DNA of 64,000 nt from Epiperipatus broadwayi (GCA_028023455.1 JAQFVV010013364.1:1-64000), one strand, 5' to 3'; shown: positions 36,591-49,678, counted from the first letter of the stretch. Numbers and translations are program-made. Notes: a model not told the origin generated them from the sequence alone.

Positions 36591-36974
36591 ATTTGCTACT
36601 AAAATATTGAATACCTTAAAATATTTCCTAATACTCCATTAATAAGTAACAGGTGCTTAGTTAATAAAATATGTATCTAATTATTATTACCTAAAGGCCA
36701 AAATTCTAGGTTAAATTGTGTTGGTTATATATATATAATGCCCATGGTTTACCTTTATGTAAATAACATGGGGGTAATAAGTTGGCAATAACATTTTTTA
36801 TGCATCTAAAAATAATTAAAGAATATCTAAAGCATTACATTTACTTTTTGCTATTTATGCATTTAATGTTCATGTAATTAAATATTTTCACTTTTAGATT
36901 CATTTTATATTTTTTATAAATTTTATTGTCCTTTGTATATCATTACTTTCAAAATCAAAAGGCGTCAATGTCAA
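36591..36974. other. AT-rich spacer
   Basis: Nothing recognised apart from a short (TA)n run near 36726-36738. Confidence 0.5.
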
Positions 36975-37047
36975 GCGTTGGTGGCCTACTGGCTAGTATA
37001 GCTGCTTACTAACCAGTTGTCCCGGGATTCGCTTCCCGGCTGACGCC
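36975..37047 (+). tRNA. tRNA-like gene or retropseudogene
   Basis: A 72-73-nt cloverleaf can be drawn. The acceptor stem GCGTTGG pairs with CTGACGC (seven pairs, two wobbles). The A-box TGGCCTACTGG is near canonical, and the T arm CCGGG/CCCGG encloses ATTCGCTT. The anticodon arm has one C-C mismatch; the loop TTACTAA would give anticodon ACT, unusual for a working tRNA, and the T loop deviates from TTCGANT. An A-run follows about 13 bp later instead of the T-run expected for termination. A retrotransposed tRNA or SINE head is more likely than an active tRNA. Confidence 0.45.
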
Positions 37048-39408
37048 TTGACGTATAAAAAAAAATGAAAAGGCATCATCATTTCAATATCTATATATTT
37101 ATATAATTGTTAAATTTTATTTTAAATTTATTTATTAATTTTGTTAATACTTTTTTTTTATATCTAGGTATAAATTTTTAAATTTATTTCCATTTTTATT
37201 TTGCTATAAATATATATATTTAATATAATGATTAAAATATTTAAGTTAGTACAATAGTAAAATAGTGAACTAAAAATTTCTGATGTTATTCTTAACCTGA
37301 ATAAGTAAAAAGAAAAAAAAACTCAGTTTAGCCAATTGAATACAATAGATGCTTCAATCTGCTGCTTGAAACTCGGACATCACATGGCTTTTCCAGCAAT
37401 AATCATAAGATAATTTTTAACAATACTTAAAACAGAAGAAAACGGAAAATACCTTTTTCCTTTTCGTTTGATTTCGAAGATAATTTTTATATTTTGAATC
37501 ACACAGAAAAAAAAAAGGTCTTAATATTTAGACTTATTTTGGTCTTCTGAAGATTTGCAGCTTTTGTTATTCAATTATTTACAAAAGTAAATATGATTTA
37601 TTAGTAGAGTGGTGGTCATAGCCGAATTTTTATTCCATTTGACTTTTAACTCGGAGAAAACTACTTTTTAACTCAACAAAATAAAACATTAATTTAGAGC
37701 CAAGAGTGAGAAAAGAGCTTAAAATAAGAGTTAAGTCATGACAGAAATTATTGTAAACAAAGAATGCATTCAAATATCTATATTTAACGTTTGTGTCTAT
37801 AGAAATACATTATTTTATATAAACACATCTTCATTTTACTGCAATATTTTTCTTTAGTTTCTTTTTTTTTTTTTTGCAATACCAACTACAGTATTTACAA
37901 AAACTGAAAAGTTTCTTTTTAAATTTAATTGTTAATAGTTTAGGTAGCGTTGTTTGGTATGTTCTTTTAATTAGATAATGAGTTCTATAGATTACGGTTG
38001 AAAAACAAGTTTTTTTTTTTTTGAAAGATCTCATTAATCGACAAAATTTTCTCAAGGGTAACAGCTGTGTAAACGATTTCTATTTTAAAAACAGAAGGTG
38101 ATCTCATGTAAAATTTGATAAACAGAAGAGAGAGAAATGTAACAGAAAACTTGAAACCCTGATATTTTCTTTTAGCAAAGAAATCCAATTAATAAGTATT
38201 ATTTGATCAATTTTGAAAGCGATATAATTAGCCTGAGACTAAAATAATTAATGAAAAATGTGTTGATCTGAAAACAGAAGAAATAAAACTAATCGAGGGG
38301 CTTGCCACTCGAGAGTTCCTATTACGTTCGAACATTGGAAGTGATAAAGAAAAATTGTGACCTGTGGATTTCTAATTCGCTAGTTTACTACTTAACTATT
38401 GCATTAAGCCATCCAGATTAAAAATAACGACATAGATAATGTATAAGAAGACTAATAAGTGTGTACATTTATATTTTATATATTTCTTAAAATTGCAATC
38501 TATTTTCTAGTTAGTTTATTTGTGATCTCATTAAAGTTTATAATATTGGTACATGAAGTTAAAAAAAATAAATGCAAAAAGAACCAACAAATAACGTAAA
38601 TATTAAAGTTAAAAAAAATATTGCCTTTAAAATGAAGTCAGAAAGTTTGCCCCCCCCCCAAAAAAAATCATATATAGTTATTCAGCAACGTGATAATTCT
38701 TTCAAATAATAAAATACACCCGTGACTAGTAGTAAGGAAAAGGCACAAGTTAAATTGTATTACTATATCATTATACTCCATATTATAATGTTTTGCCAGA
38801 ATTCTCAAAGAGAATCATAAAATAATCTAAATATGTCCATGTGTTCATTTCTTTTGCCCAAATATTAGTAGTTAGTCATGCAGTAGAGTAATTTACCATT
38901 GTTTTCCTACCTATTAATATAATTTATTCAAGCACAATCATTATTAGAGTTATATGATGAATTTTTTATTTTGGATGATTTAGTTCAGTAGTACAATGGC
39001 AGTCTCTGACCATTAAAAACTAAAGATAGCAGCCCAGTTATATCACTTCCAGTGTTTGACTTTTTGTGAACTCCTGAGCTATAAACTACTTTATGATGGT
39101 GATGATTATTATGATGATGATAATGTTTCAACAATAATCTTTATTAATCCTTTAGATTGCATGGCCTTACATAATGTTGATTATAAGGGTTACAAGTGCA
39201 AATCTGGCGTAATATTAAAAGTTATTTACAGTCACTAAATTAATATTGATTATTGTTCTTTTAACTGTTAATCCTGTAGTATACTAGGGTGACGACTTGT
39301 AATTTATGTAGCACAAAATCAAGCTATGGATACTGTAGAAATAACAAAGTTAATTCAGAGTAGAATTCTACATGGTGACAGCCAGAACAATGCAGTAGAT
39401 GGGGAGAA
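37048..39408. other. AT-rich stretch, no gene seen
   Basis: Contains a poly(T) tract (37861-37876), a C9 tract (38651-38659), a GC-richer patch (38290-38340) and a (GAT)n-like patch (39093-39124). Minus ORFs at 37831-38188 resemble no known family. Confidence 0.5.
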
Positions 39409-39410
39409 AA

Positions 39411-39444
39411 TTATTATTATTATTATTATCATCATCATCATCAT
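39411..39444. repeat. (TTA)n(TCA)n microsatellite
   Basis: A 34-bp compound trinucleotide run. It sits just below the minus-strand LINE remnant and could be its 3' simple-repeat tail. Confidence 0.85.
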
Positions 39445-41850
39445 AAGTTTTTAAAATTACAGGTATAAATTTATTTATTTGTCTTGAGTTTTTTTTTCAA
39501 TTTTTCATTATACACCTTAACTGTCAACAAAGTTCCATAAAAAACTTTAATCAGAAGGTAAATTCAATAGTGACTTTATTAACAAGTTCAACTCTACATT
39601 TGTTTATTTACATCCACATGAGTCAGTGAATGTTAAATTTGATTTATAAAGCACATTAATGCAATGATCTATCTATTTTTATATAATCATTCTTCAGTGC
39701 CAGATTCTTGATTGGATATCTAGAAAGAAGTTCTCCAGAAAGAAAATCTAAAGATAAAATTTTCATTTTACTTAACAGCTTTTTACATTTTCTGTGATCT
39801 AACATCTCTTTTGATATTTTTTCAAGGCATTTGTGAAAGAATATGAAAGCATTGAAAGAAGTAAACTTGGATGAGTTGGAAATATTTATCATGATCTTAT
39901 TTAATTGAATATAAGGACATTTCTTCTTCAAACAGGTACATTATATTTAGCAATAAAATATATTACTGTTAAAAAAGCTATCCATAAAGTGCCTGCATCA
40001 CAATTATGTGCCAGTTAGCTTTTTATCAAGGTCATTCCTAGAAATTGCTTTAGATTTTATTTTGAAATAAAGGAATAAAATAAGTTAATCTATAATTCAA
40101 GATTAATTTTAATACTATGAGGTAAGATTGTTTTAGTCTATTGCTGCAGAAAGTTATATTCAAATTTTGATATGTTTCCTAGTTGTTTAAATGAATAGTT
40201 GGACATAGTGACCTCCTTGAATTAGGAGTATGACTCCAGAAATTTGAAAAATATTTTCAAACTCTTCATATCCTTATTAAGATAGACATTTCTATTTGAG
40301 GAAATGATTTTTTTTGGAAAATCAAAGTAATGACAATACTATAGAATATAGATGAATTTAATTCTGAAAAATCACTGATAAATATCTACTATGTCTATCA
40401 TTTAGTGTCAGTTGAAACTTTTTATTGCAGAATATTTTAAAAAATAAATTGATGGTTTTCTTGTTTTTAGTGTTTTTAGAAAAGCATTTGTCCCAAAAGA
40501 ATCACAAAATATCTTTCACTGTAAAATGCTAATATTAAAACTTATATACAAACAGCTCTAATCTGGATTAATTCCATCCTCTCTATAGCTAAATAAATAG
40601 CCCTAAACTAATAACAAAATTCTTGTTAACTTTATTCTTTTAATTATGTAGTAGGGAATACATAATAACACTGGGAAATAATCTTTTGGAGCATTGTTGT
40701 GTTTATTTGTTTTTAAAACTGATATAGTTTTGCTTTTATTCCAAATTTTTGGAATAGTTATTAAGTAATATTGCTGAACAGTTTTATCAACCATGCTTTG
40801 GCTTTAGGTCCTAATTGTTTTTTATGGAAATTATGGAAGTATGTTATCAGTACATGGATCCTTTCATACTTTAAGACAAAAAAAAATTCACTAATATCTA
40901 TTGATTTGATGAGATTATTTATTAGAAGAACATGTGAAAGAGAAACTTGTAGTTCTACTCTAATGATGCATTTTCCTTTTCTGTCAATATTAAAATTTAG
41001 AAGTCTGATAAATATAAGCTAGCAATCTCATTATAAAACAGTGATGGTAGTTAATCTTTTGGAAGTGTTTTTGCAATCACCAGTTTATGTAAAAAAACAT
41101 CTTAATGATGCCTTTGCAATGCTTTTGTTTTTGTGATAGCATTACCCTGTGATTTAATAAATTTGTAAACAATTTTCAGATATTTAGTAGGTAAATATTA
41201 GTTATAAACAGCACTGAAGACTTTGTTTCAATTTGGAGTGAATAGCTTTGGATATCCTTAAGAGATGGACTTTTTAGCTTCTAATATTCCATTCAAGATA
41301 TCCAATAAATTATCTCCATTTCAAGAATGATTAGACTTGGTTTATTTTATCTATGAGAAAAATTATCTTAGAAAATCAGGAGATAATACTCAACAATTTT
41401 TGTCAAAACAAAATTCTTAAATAGAATGTTTCTTCTTGCTTGGAATCTTCAGGTAAGTACAAGTTGTTTAAACCCATCTCCAGATGCTACTATGAAAATT
41501 TGAGATTTATTTATATAACAGATATATTGAAGATCTGGTAAAGGAGACTATGGCCAAGTTATATTAAGAGATTTGTAAATACTGCATACATAAAATATCC
41601 AAATGATGATTGCAATAATATTTGAATTATCTTCAATAGAAACTATGTTTAAAATAAATTTTATCAAATCAATGTAAATCCAAAAATGTTAAGGTGAACT
41701 TATTAGAAAAATAATGGGTGTCCTAAATGCAATAACATAAACTTTGTGCCAATAAATTATTTTGTAGATCATCTCAATTTTGGATTTTGAAATATCTCCA
41801 ATGTTAAACTGAAGTAAGTTTATTGCATTTCTTAGATGAAGAAAAAATAT
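39445..41850 (-). pseudogene. Jockey/CR1-like LINE remnant (EN and RT)
   Basis: On the minus strand, 41840-41720 reads LLQFNIGDISKSKIEMIYKI, which aligns with the start of LINE endonucleases (LQWNIxGI...K). Near 41500-41460 a SQIFIVASGDGFKQL block occupies the place of the GDFN motif, with its Asn lost. Further down, around 40900-40600, QLGPKAKAWLIKLFSNI and IPKIWNKSKTISVLK then FPVLLCIPYYIIKRI match the RT fingers (xGPDxIxxxMLK; PxxWKxAxIIPIxKP; YRPISLLxxxYKIxER). Domain order EN then RT is correct for this strand. The RT palm toward 39445 is too decayed to assign. The clade could also be I-like. Confidence 0.55.
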
Positions 41851-41879
41851 ATTTATAAAGAATATACTTAGCACTTAAG

Positions 41880-43290
41880 ATGTTCCATGATTATCAATAC
41901 CATGCAGCCATTTTCATTTTAAAAGTCTAAGACTCTTATCTCTGTAGGCTGATGTGACAGAAATATATGATTCTATTGATATCTTGAACTCCATAAAGAT
42001 TATTGTCTAGGTAAAAGTATTTGACTATACATTTTAAAAGCTGTTATTGATTCTTGGAGATTTATGTAAGATAATAATGTCATTTCTTTTGAAGTTAAAT
42101 ATTCCAAAATGTCTAAAGATTGTTCCAGGGTTCTGCCTATAATTGTACAATTTTATAATTTTGCTTTGTCTATATTTGAGAAAAATTCCAATAATTGCAG
42201 CTTTAAAAATATGATTATTTACAAAAGATGTGTTGATGTTGTCTTTGTTTGTGAACATGAAAATAGTATAAACTGTTTTTTGGATGAGTTAAACAAGGTA
42301 AATGGTTTGAAATGGACTATTAAAAAAGAATAAAATAAAGCTGTTAAATATCTTTATTTTTATGTTAGAAGAGAGGATGATTTACTAAAATTGGTAATCA
42401 AACCATTGCAAAAAAGAGGTTATATGCATTGTAAATAAAAAATATCAGTTGGGCATAAGATGAAAAGTCTTAAATCTTTTTTTTATTTCTAATGGAAATG
42501 GGATTTAAACACAGACTTTCAGGCTGCTTTCAGCCATTCACTTTATCTCATACAACTGATACACATGACCATGCACATATGAAAAAGATAAATGATTTTT
42601 AATATATGTATTTTGTCCTGAACCACCTTTCATCAATCCAAATCATCATTTCCCATATATATATATAATCAGTGCTTTGTTGTTATAAAAGTGATAATTC
42701 ATAAAATAGTGAAACATTTACAAAAGAGTTCATTGAAGTTGATTATAATATAAATTAAATTTATTAGACTTTATATCAATTTAAAAAGAAGTATACTACT
42801 TTAAAGGAGCCATGAATTCAATGATGAAAAATAGATACCTATTTTATATGATCAAATGTTCAAGATAAATTTTATTTTTATATAAATTTATATGTTTCAT
42901 TTTGTGTTTTACATAATGTTAATAGATTGCTAAATAATTCAACAATATTGTATTTTTTAAACAAAAATGTCAAATTTTATGTAAGTGCTGTACTTAATTG
43001 AGATCTAATCTTGAAAAAAAAGTTAAAACGTATTGATTGTTTGTTATATAAAAAAATAAGAGTAATAATTTAATAATGGCATCTGTTATCTTTGATCATG
43101 AAAAAAAAACATGTGCTTATTTTCACTTTCAACTGGAAAAAAATGTAAGATTCTTCATGAGGAGGGAACCTATAATAAAAAAAAAAATTAAGGAGGCAAT
43201 TTTAAAAAATAAAAATAGGATATCTTTAATTAACAGACAGTGTGATAATGTTAAATTTCATGAATCTTATGATATTTATTTCAGCTAAAA
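41880..43290 (+). pseudogene. Penelope-like element, family B, second copy
   Basis: Plus frames give ADVTEIYDSIDILNSIKII near 41950-42005 (RT motif A with catalytic Asp), then SRVLPIIVQFYNFALSIFEK and YKRCVDVVFVCEHE (motif C region, CVDV in place of YVDD) in a 74-residue ORF (42109-42333). The RT tail VKYLYFYVRRED follows. After a foldback insertion, linker sequence matching the 29.7-kb ORF appears near 42840-42950. An endonuclease tail then follows, in a 70-residue ORF (43076-43288) with SVIFDH, IKEAILKNKNR and NRQCDNVK. Motif C has lost an Asp and several stops occur. Confidence 0.75.
42485..42680. mobile_element. Partial 650-bp foldback family member inside Penelope copy
   Basis: The segment includes AAACACAGACTTTCAGGCTG, ACAACTGATACAC, ATGAAAAAGATAAATGATTT and GTATTTTGTCCTGAACC. 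These match one arm of the elements at 43858-44548 and 61386-62036. It lies between RT and linker pieces of the Penelope remnant, so it is a later insertion, now truncated. Confidence 0.75.
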
Positions 43291-43857
43291 TTGAACTTAA
43301 ATTGGTTTTCAGTTGAAGATGGGTAAAAAATTAACTGAAAGTATATCTTTGGTTTATTATATTTATTTAGAAAATATATTGTCATTGTTGTAATTCATTA
43401 TTTTTATTACAATATTATTACAATAATTATTCTATAATGATCATTTTATTTTATATGTATATATACAACAATTGAATGTATCTGTGTTCCATGTATAATA
43501 TAAAATGTCTCATAGCACTCACCCCTAACTGATGAGTAGATATAAATAAACCCATGCCCAAGAATTTATATAGATTGAAAATTTACAAAATGGCAATTGT
43601 AAAAATATAATGTAAGTCATTATGGATGTAAATAATTCCCATATTAATAATATCAAAGTGAAGTCTCTAAATATTCATTTTTAATAACCTTGTTATGCCT
43701 TAGCACTTTTGCTAATTTTTTCTCAGTTGATTCCAGGAATTCTCGTACTGTTGACAAGTGTGAAACTTTTGTATGTTACAAAGTATTTTAATATAATTTT
43801 TTAATGATATGTATTCTAACACTTGCATTTCAATTTTTTATGATAATTACAGAGAAT
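43291..43857. other. AT-rich spacer
   Basis: Flank of the Penelope remnant. No further feature recognised. Confidence 0.5.
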
Positions 43858-44548
43858 TTGAATTCAGACTTTCAATCTTCCTTTAATCATCAACTCCATC
43901 CTATACAATTGATAAAAATAACAACATACATGTGAAAAAGATAAAAAATCTCCTCTAGATGTATTTTGTGCTGAACCAGTACTCACCGGTTGATCTAGAT
44001 CATCATCTCCCACACGTATAGAGTGCTTGGTTTATATTAAGAAATATTCAACCTTTAATAGACAGACTTCAATCTTCTCCACTCTTCAATTCTTCAGCCA
44101 CTCTTATCATTGAAATCTGATGATGGCATGTTCAAAGCCCTATTATGCTAATTTTGTTATTATACCCAAATTGTCCATATGTCATTCTGACCCCTCATAT
44201 ATAGGACCTTAAGATGATTTAAATATGAAGAGGAGAGATGACAGTAAAATTACAAAACTAGAGCTTTGATCATGTCATCATTAGATTTTCAATGATATGG
44301 ATGGATGGAGAGTTGAAAAATGGAAAAGATTGAAGCCTATCCATTAAAGTTTGACAATTTGCCATCTTAATATTAACTGAGCACTGATTATATTTATATG
44401 TCAGAGTTGATAATTTGGACCAACAGATAAGTGCTGGTTCACTGTGAAATATATATATTGGAGATCCTTTATCATTTTCACATGTCTAGTGTACCAGTGA
44501 TAAAACATGGAGTGGATGACTGAAGGGAGTTTTAAAGTATGGGTTTAA
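43858..44548. mobile_element. 650-700-bp foldback element, complete copy
   Basis: Outer arms: the left has AGACTTTCAATCTTCC and GTGAAAAAGATAAAAAATCT; the right ends with TTATCATTTTCACATGTC and GGGAGTTTTAAAGTATGGG. Inner arms: AGACAGACTTCAATCTTCTCC on the left faces GGAAAAGATTGAAGCCTATCC on the right, with AGTGCTTGG facing a GAGCACTGA block. The loop is non-coding. It is the same family as 61386-62036 but more diverged. No transposase is encoded. Confidence 0.75.
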
Positions 44549-46103
44549 ATAATTATATATATATTGAAACAGTCGACCTTAGTTCAAGATCGAGTTTCAT
44601 GGTTCTACCACAGCCCATGTGTCATCGTGCTTTTTTTTGTAAAAGGTATATAAACTATGTGTATTTCTGAGAAGCATCTATGAGATTTATAAATACAAAT
44701 CTGAAATAAAAATCTTTAATTATTTTAAATATTAACTTTTATAGATGTGACTCAGATATACGTATATTACAGGAGCTTATATATATAATTTAAAATACTA
44801 AATAATTTTGTGTCTTTTAAAAATTGTATTTTTTTTTCTTACTTTTATTTTAATATTGTAATTATATTTTTTCATAAAACTACATATAAATTCAAGATGG
44901 AAGATGCAGTCGGTGACTGTCTAAAAATAATTAAAGGGATGGGAAGTTTGTTTCATGATTTTAAAAATAGAATTTGTAAATTAAAGTTAAGAAAAAGTAA
45001 AATCTAAAACAAAACTAATGGATTTTAGTTAGCTATTAACATTTTTTGTCACGTCCATTTCCAAACAGGAAATTAGACAGTTATCTCACGACTGCATTTC
45101 TACTAACAATAGAGTAAAGACTCTTCTAAATTAAGGATCCATTAGAGCCAGGAAATCTTATTAAAACAAACATTCTCTGAGGGGCTAAAAACTGACATAA
45201 ATAGGGCTAAAAATCTATTATGTCAGAGTTTGGTCAATCATTGCTAGACAACTTCACATCCATTGAAATTTTGAGGGCTTAATCCACCATCCCCTCCATC
45301 TTTAGCCCAAACCATGCCAGGATGTAGCTCCTATCACTCACGAATGCCACCTGCCATAGAAGATCCCCAATACTTCATGGAATCCTGAGGTAACCAGCCC
45401 AAAGATACTATAATCACATTAGCCAATTCTAATTTTGTAATTTAATTTGTAAACTAATGTTTTCTTTATGTTTATTTTTTTTTAAAAGCTCACTAATCTT
45501 TTTGTATCAATTCTCTGCTATCCAAAATAATCGTTCATCCAACTCATGCTTCTTATTATTTTTATAATTTAGTGCCATTATAATTAAATTTTAATAATAT
45601 TTTTATATTTTCTCACTTAATTTTATTTGTAAATGCCAATTAAACCCAGTCTTATGAACTTAGAAGAGGGGGGGGATTAATGAGTTCTTATTATTTATTT
45701 CTAATAGTTCATAAGATTGAGTTTGTATTTTAAATGAACACATGCTTTTAAATAAATATTTTATCACAAGTTTATCCAAAATATATAAACACTTTGCAGT
45801 CTGGGGTGGATACATCATCACCACAAAGACTGGTGACTTAAATTTGTTTTGTAATTTGCACTATAAAGTGCATGGTGTTTAATTGTTGTTTCCTATGTTA
45901 AATATTGATTCAAGAAGAGGAAGTAATGCACACTTCATTAATGATAGTTTAATTTATAATCAATGACTGTAGATTGCATGGGTCATTATTTTAACATATC
46001 ATTATGTATTTGTTAAATCATTTAAAGCTACTTTAATATTTAAATTTAGTGATTTTATATTATTATGATATCCAATTATTTATAAGCCTCATAGGGTTTT
46101 GAT
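44549..46103. other. Unclassified stretch
   Basis: A less AT-rich section at 45040-45420 may be an old repeat, but no domain or second copy was found. The remainder is AT-rich. The 65-residue plus ORF at 44810-45007 resembles no family. Confidence 0.4.
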
Positions 46104-46240
46104 CTGATTCACCTGTACCTCACTCCAGGGAGTCATGATCCTCATCATTTGTCATTTTTCTCCGAGTATATATTTATATACTGCTTTGAATTGCCTGTAC
46201 CTCACTCCAGGGATTCAAAGCTTCATCGTTAGTGTTTCTC
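46104..46240. repeat. 82-bp imperfect tandem repeat
   Basis: CCTGTACCTCACTCCAGGGA occurs at 46112-46131 and again at 46194-46213, each followed by a TCA-rich and then ATC/ATCGTT-rich block. The rest of each unit is diverged. Confidence 0.75.
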
Positions 46241-46651
46241 ATTCATAATAGTCTACATTTACTTCTAGAACATGCAGGTTAGAGTAGATGAAGCACTGTA
46301 TGTATGTGTCATGGTCTGGCCCATAGAATCTTCCTACCTACCTTTTTCTTCCTAAATTGCTTTAGCAAGAAGCTGACATGTACCACCTTTAAAAAAGAAT
46401 TGGAAAATGACCTTATCCTGGCCAAATGTGACATTTCCTCTCGCTGATATTATTCTAGCACCACCATTTCTTACAGTTAGTTTTCCAGCCTATTTAGCAA
46501 AATAAATTGTAATGATATGTGATAATAAATGTTTTTTTCTTTTTTTAATATTTTCCATTGGAATTTAAATTCAACTTCTCATAAAGCTGCCCTCCTCTTT
46601 ACTGAAATAAGCCATATCCGCAATTAAAGTTTTTTTTTTTCATATGTCATA
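46241..46651. other. Unclassified spacer
   Basis: Mixed composition. A plus frame around 46360-46440 is short and unassignable. A T12 tract lies at 46629-46640. Confidence 0.4.
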
Positions 46652-46736
46652 GCATCTGCCGGGACGCGAACCCACACCCATCTGCAACCAACTACTTGCT
46701 TGCATGGCCGCTGCGATACCTCTCGGCTAACAACGC
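46652..46736 (-). tRNA. tRNA-like retropseudogene, long variable arm type
   Basis: On the minus strand an 85-nt stretch opens GCGTTGT, has an A-box TAGCCGAGAGGTA (46717-46729) and an excellent B-box GGGTTCGCGTCCC (46660-46672), and closes GGCAGATGC. Length and the TAGCCGAGNGG A-box resemble class II (Ser/Leu-type) tRNAs. The acceptor stem pairs only partly, and the strand continues into an A-run of 12 about 11 bp later. A retrotransposed tRNA or SINE head is favoured over an active gene. Confidence 0.5.
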
Positions 46737-47879
46737 AAGACAAAGTTTTCACTATATTCTATCATTAAATGCTGAAAATACAAAAGAAATAATGTTTTAG
46801 TCTGCTGATCAAAATGTATCTTCATTTTAATTGTTATAAATCAAATATCTAAATAAAAATAAACTTATGTATTGATATTGTCTAATCAGCGAAACTCTAT
46901 TGTATCTTTATAAATATATTTTTTTATGTATAAAATATCCACCAAAACATTCCGATAAATCCATTTCTTGTAACTGCCGCACTAAATTAATATTTGTTAA
47001 AATAAAAATAATTGTAACAAGTTTCTTAAATGGTTGTAATGAAAATAAAGTTTTACAAGTGTAGAGTTGATTATATATATAAACTCATCTTGAATTCTGT
47101 CCAAATAAATGTTTATATTTTAAATTATAATCCAGTTGTTTGAATCTTTTTACTAATATTTATATTTATATATAATTTTTAACTTGATATCTCGGGTTCA
47201 CTCAATCCCATCATCATCATCATCATCACCAATTGAGTTCTCATGTAAAATGTTGTAGCACCAGGACAGGATATAATAAATTTATGTGGTATCACTGTAG
47301 GTGTTGTTCATAATGTTATAGATTTGGGGAATAGGCAAATAGGTTAGAATTCATGATTGCTTCTGACCTGTGTATCTTGGGCATGATTGGATTCGGGGTA
47401 CTGTTGCTCAGATTCTAAATCTTGTTGGATGGACATACATTTTCGACTAGTACAATATATATATATATGCAATAAGGTTAATTGTGATAATTGTAAAGCA
47501 TATATACTATTTTTAGTGCAAATTACCTACTTTATTAAATGTAGAATGATGTTGCATAATGTAAAATAAACTAACTGAGCATCTCCTATACAAATGGGTT
47601 ACTGACAACTTATTACATCAAAGCCTCAAAAATTAAAATATTATATATCATTGCTGACTAATTTTCTGCACAATAAGTTCTTCAAAAAATACTATTTATT
47701 TATTTACACATTTTTATTATTACTGATAATAATTAGTAACAGTTAGTTGATACCAGTATTTTTTTTTATTACATTTCAATTAGTAATAAAAGAAAATGTT
47801 TTCAAGAAATATAAATATCCATAGCAGGTATTTAATACTTTACACAGATAAATGTGTATAATGTAAATTATATCATCAT
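46737..47879. other. AT-rich stretch
   Basis: Contains a (TCA)n run at 47210-47228. No gene recognised. Any upstream part of the LINE at 47.9 kb was not readable. Confidence 0.5.
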
Positions 47880-48830
47880 CATCTAGTAAATTAATGAGCA
47901 TCAACCAAGGTATTCCCCAAGGAGAAATTTTGGCACTATTGCTATATATTTTAATATTTTTACAGCATTCAAAAATTTAATCATATTTTGATGATAACTA
48001 AATATTTATTAACATAAAAAAAAAGTTGAAAATGTGTTGTATCATATGCAAAAACTCTGTAATTTTTGATACAAATAACTATAAATAATAATAAAAAAAC
48101 ATTATAAAAAAAATCTCACAGATATCTTGGATTATATGTTGATAGTAATAATTGTTAGAAAACAGACTACAAAGAAATTATAAAACAATATTGAGAAATT
48201 TTAGATATTCAAAGATTTAGTATTTCCTATGATAGACTTTGAATCAGAAATAAGGAATAGATATAATGTAATAGTGATGGATATGATTCAGAAAATATGT
48301 AAATGCTATTAGGAATAAGTATTATTTTTCATATATAAATAAAGACCATTATAAGATCTAACATTGCTATAAATATTTTATATCAGAACTTATGTTTATC
48401 AAATTGTATAACTAAAATTAAATTTCAAGAAATAATAAGAAAAATAACATATGAAAACAAAAGAAATAACAACTACTGAAAGTCTGTATATAGAAGACTC
48501 TATTTTGCTAAGAATAAGTAAGTTGGACAAATATATTATGTTAATAATAAGTTAGAAAAAAAAACATGATACTATAAATAATATTATTTATAATAAATAA
48601 TAAAAATATCATATACAACAGCTATATAAATATATATAATTATACATTAATAATTATAAATGTAATATTTGATAAATTTTACAAGCACCATATTTGAAAT
48701 CGTAACAAATTATAGAAAGTAATCATCCTTTCCTTACAAATGCTGTTAAGTTCAGTCTGAAAAAAGGATGTTTACTTTCTATAGTTTATTATAATAATTA
48801 TAAATAAAAAGCCATATACATTTACAGCAC
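47880..48830 (+). pseudogene. LINE reverse transcriptase fragment
   Basis: The plus strand at 47895-47955 reads SINQGIPQGEILALLLYILIF, matching RT motif B of CR1/jockey/I-type LINEs (GVPQGSxLGPLLFxxYxN). Near 47985 a YFDDN block corresponds to the YADD active site with Phe for Ala. Near 48120-48150 SHRYLGLYVDSNN matches the conserved YLGxxxD block after the palm. Further pieces to about 48830 are too broken to assign. Upstream RT and endonuclease are missing, so it is 5'-truncated and inactive. Confidence 0.6.
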
Positions 48831-49536
48831 ATGGTTTTATGCCTTCTTCAAATTTTAAGTATCTATTTCAATGTTAACCAATTATTACAGATTAAATGCT
48901 ATCTAGTCTTCTATAATAGAAGTAAACTAACAGCAATAACAAAATAAAATATGAAATAAAAACAAAATAAAATTAGGATACAATGAAAGTTCAGAGAATT
49001 GACTAAATAACATAACAATATACAGAATAAATAAAAATATATTTTATATAACATTATGTATACTACCTTATATAATTATCTATTCATTCCCAATTGGACA
49101 GTTATCAACTAAAATTATTGAAGTTTTATTAATATTCATATAGTTATTTCAGTTATGCTTAATATAGTATGTTTAATATATTTGTCTTCTTTTTGGATCA
49201 CTAATGAATTTAAAGGTTTAATATTTTTCGTAGAACCTATTTCATGTTCATATGTTAAGCAGTGAATGAATAAAGCAGATTTATCATTTCACTTATTAAT
49301 TGCATAATTATTATCTTTGGCTCTTTGTTTTCCTGTATAACCATAGAAAATATTAGGGATATAAACTCTATATCATTACAATTATGGCATTTTAACCTTA
49401 CTGTATGCTTGAGACAGTTATTCTAGATTAACTGCTTTCTAATTATGTTGATTTAAATGAATAACTCTACACATTCAAGACTTCCATCTAAATATTTATT
49501 AACAATATTGTATTACAATATATATATATATATATA
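48831..49536. other. AT-rich spacer ending in (TA)n
   Basis: No gene recognised. A short (TA)n run (49520-49536) abuts the left end of the Penelope palindrome. Confidence 0.5.
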
Positions 49537-49678
49537 ATCAAAACTACCCCAAATCTAAAATTAAACCAGACCAGAATAAAAATAATATTAAAACACAACC
49601 TAAGATTTCACTGCTACAAGCAGACTTCTCAAGTGTAAAGAAATAATAATAAAAAAAAAACACAACTTATATATACTA

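Noticed and set aside
37831-38188. Two overlapping minus ORFs (74 and 67 residues)
   Set aside because: Low-complexity Phe/Lys-rich frames across a poly(T) tract; nothing resembles a known family.
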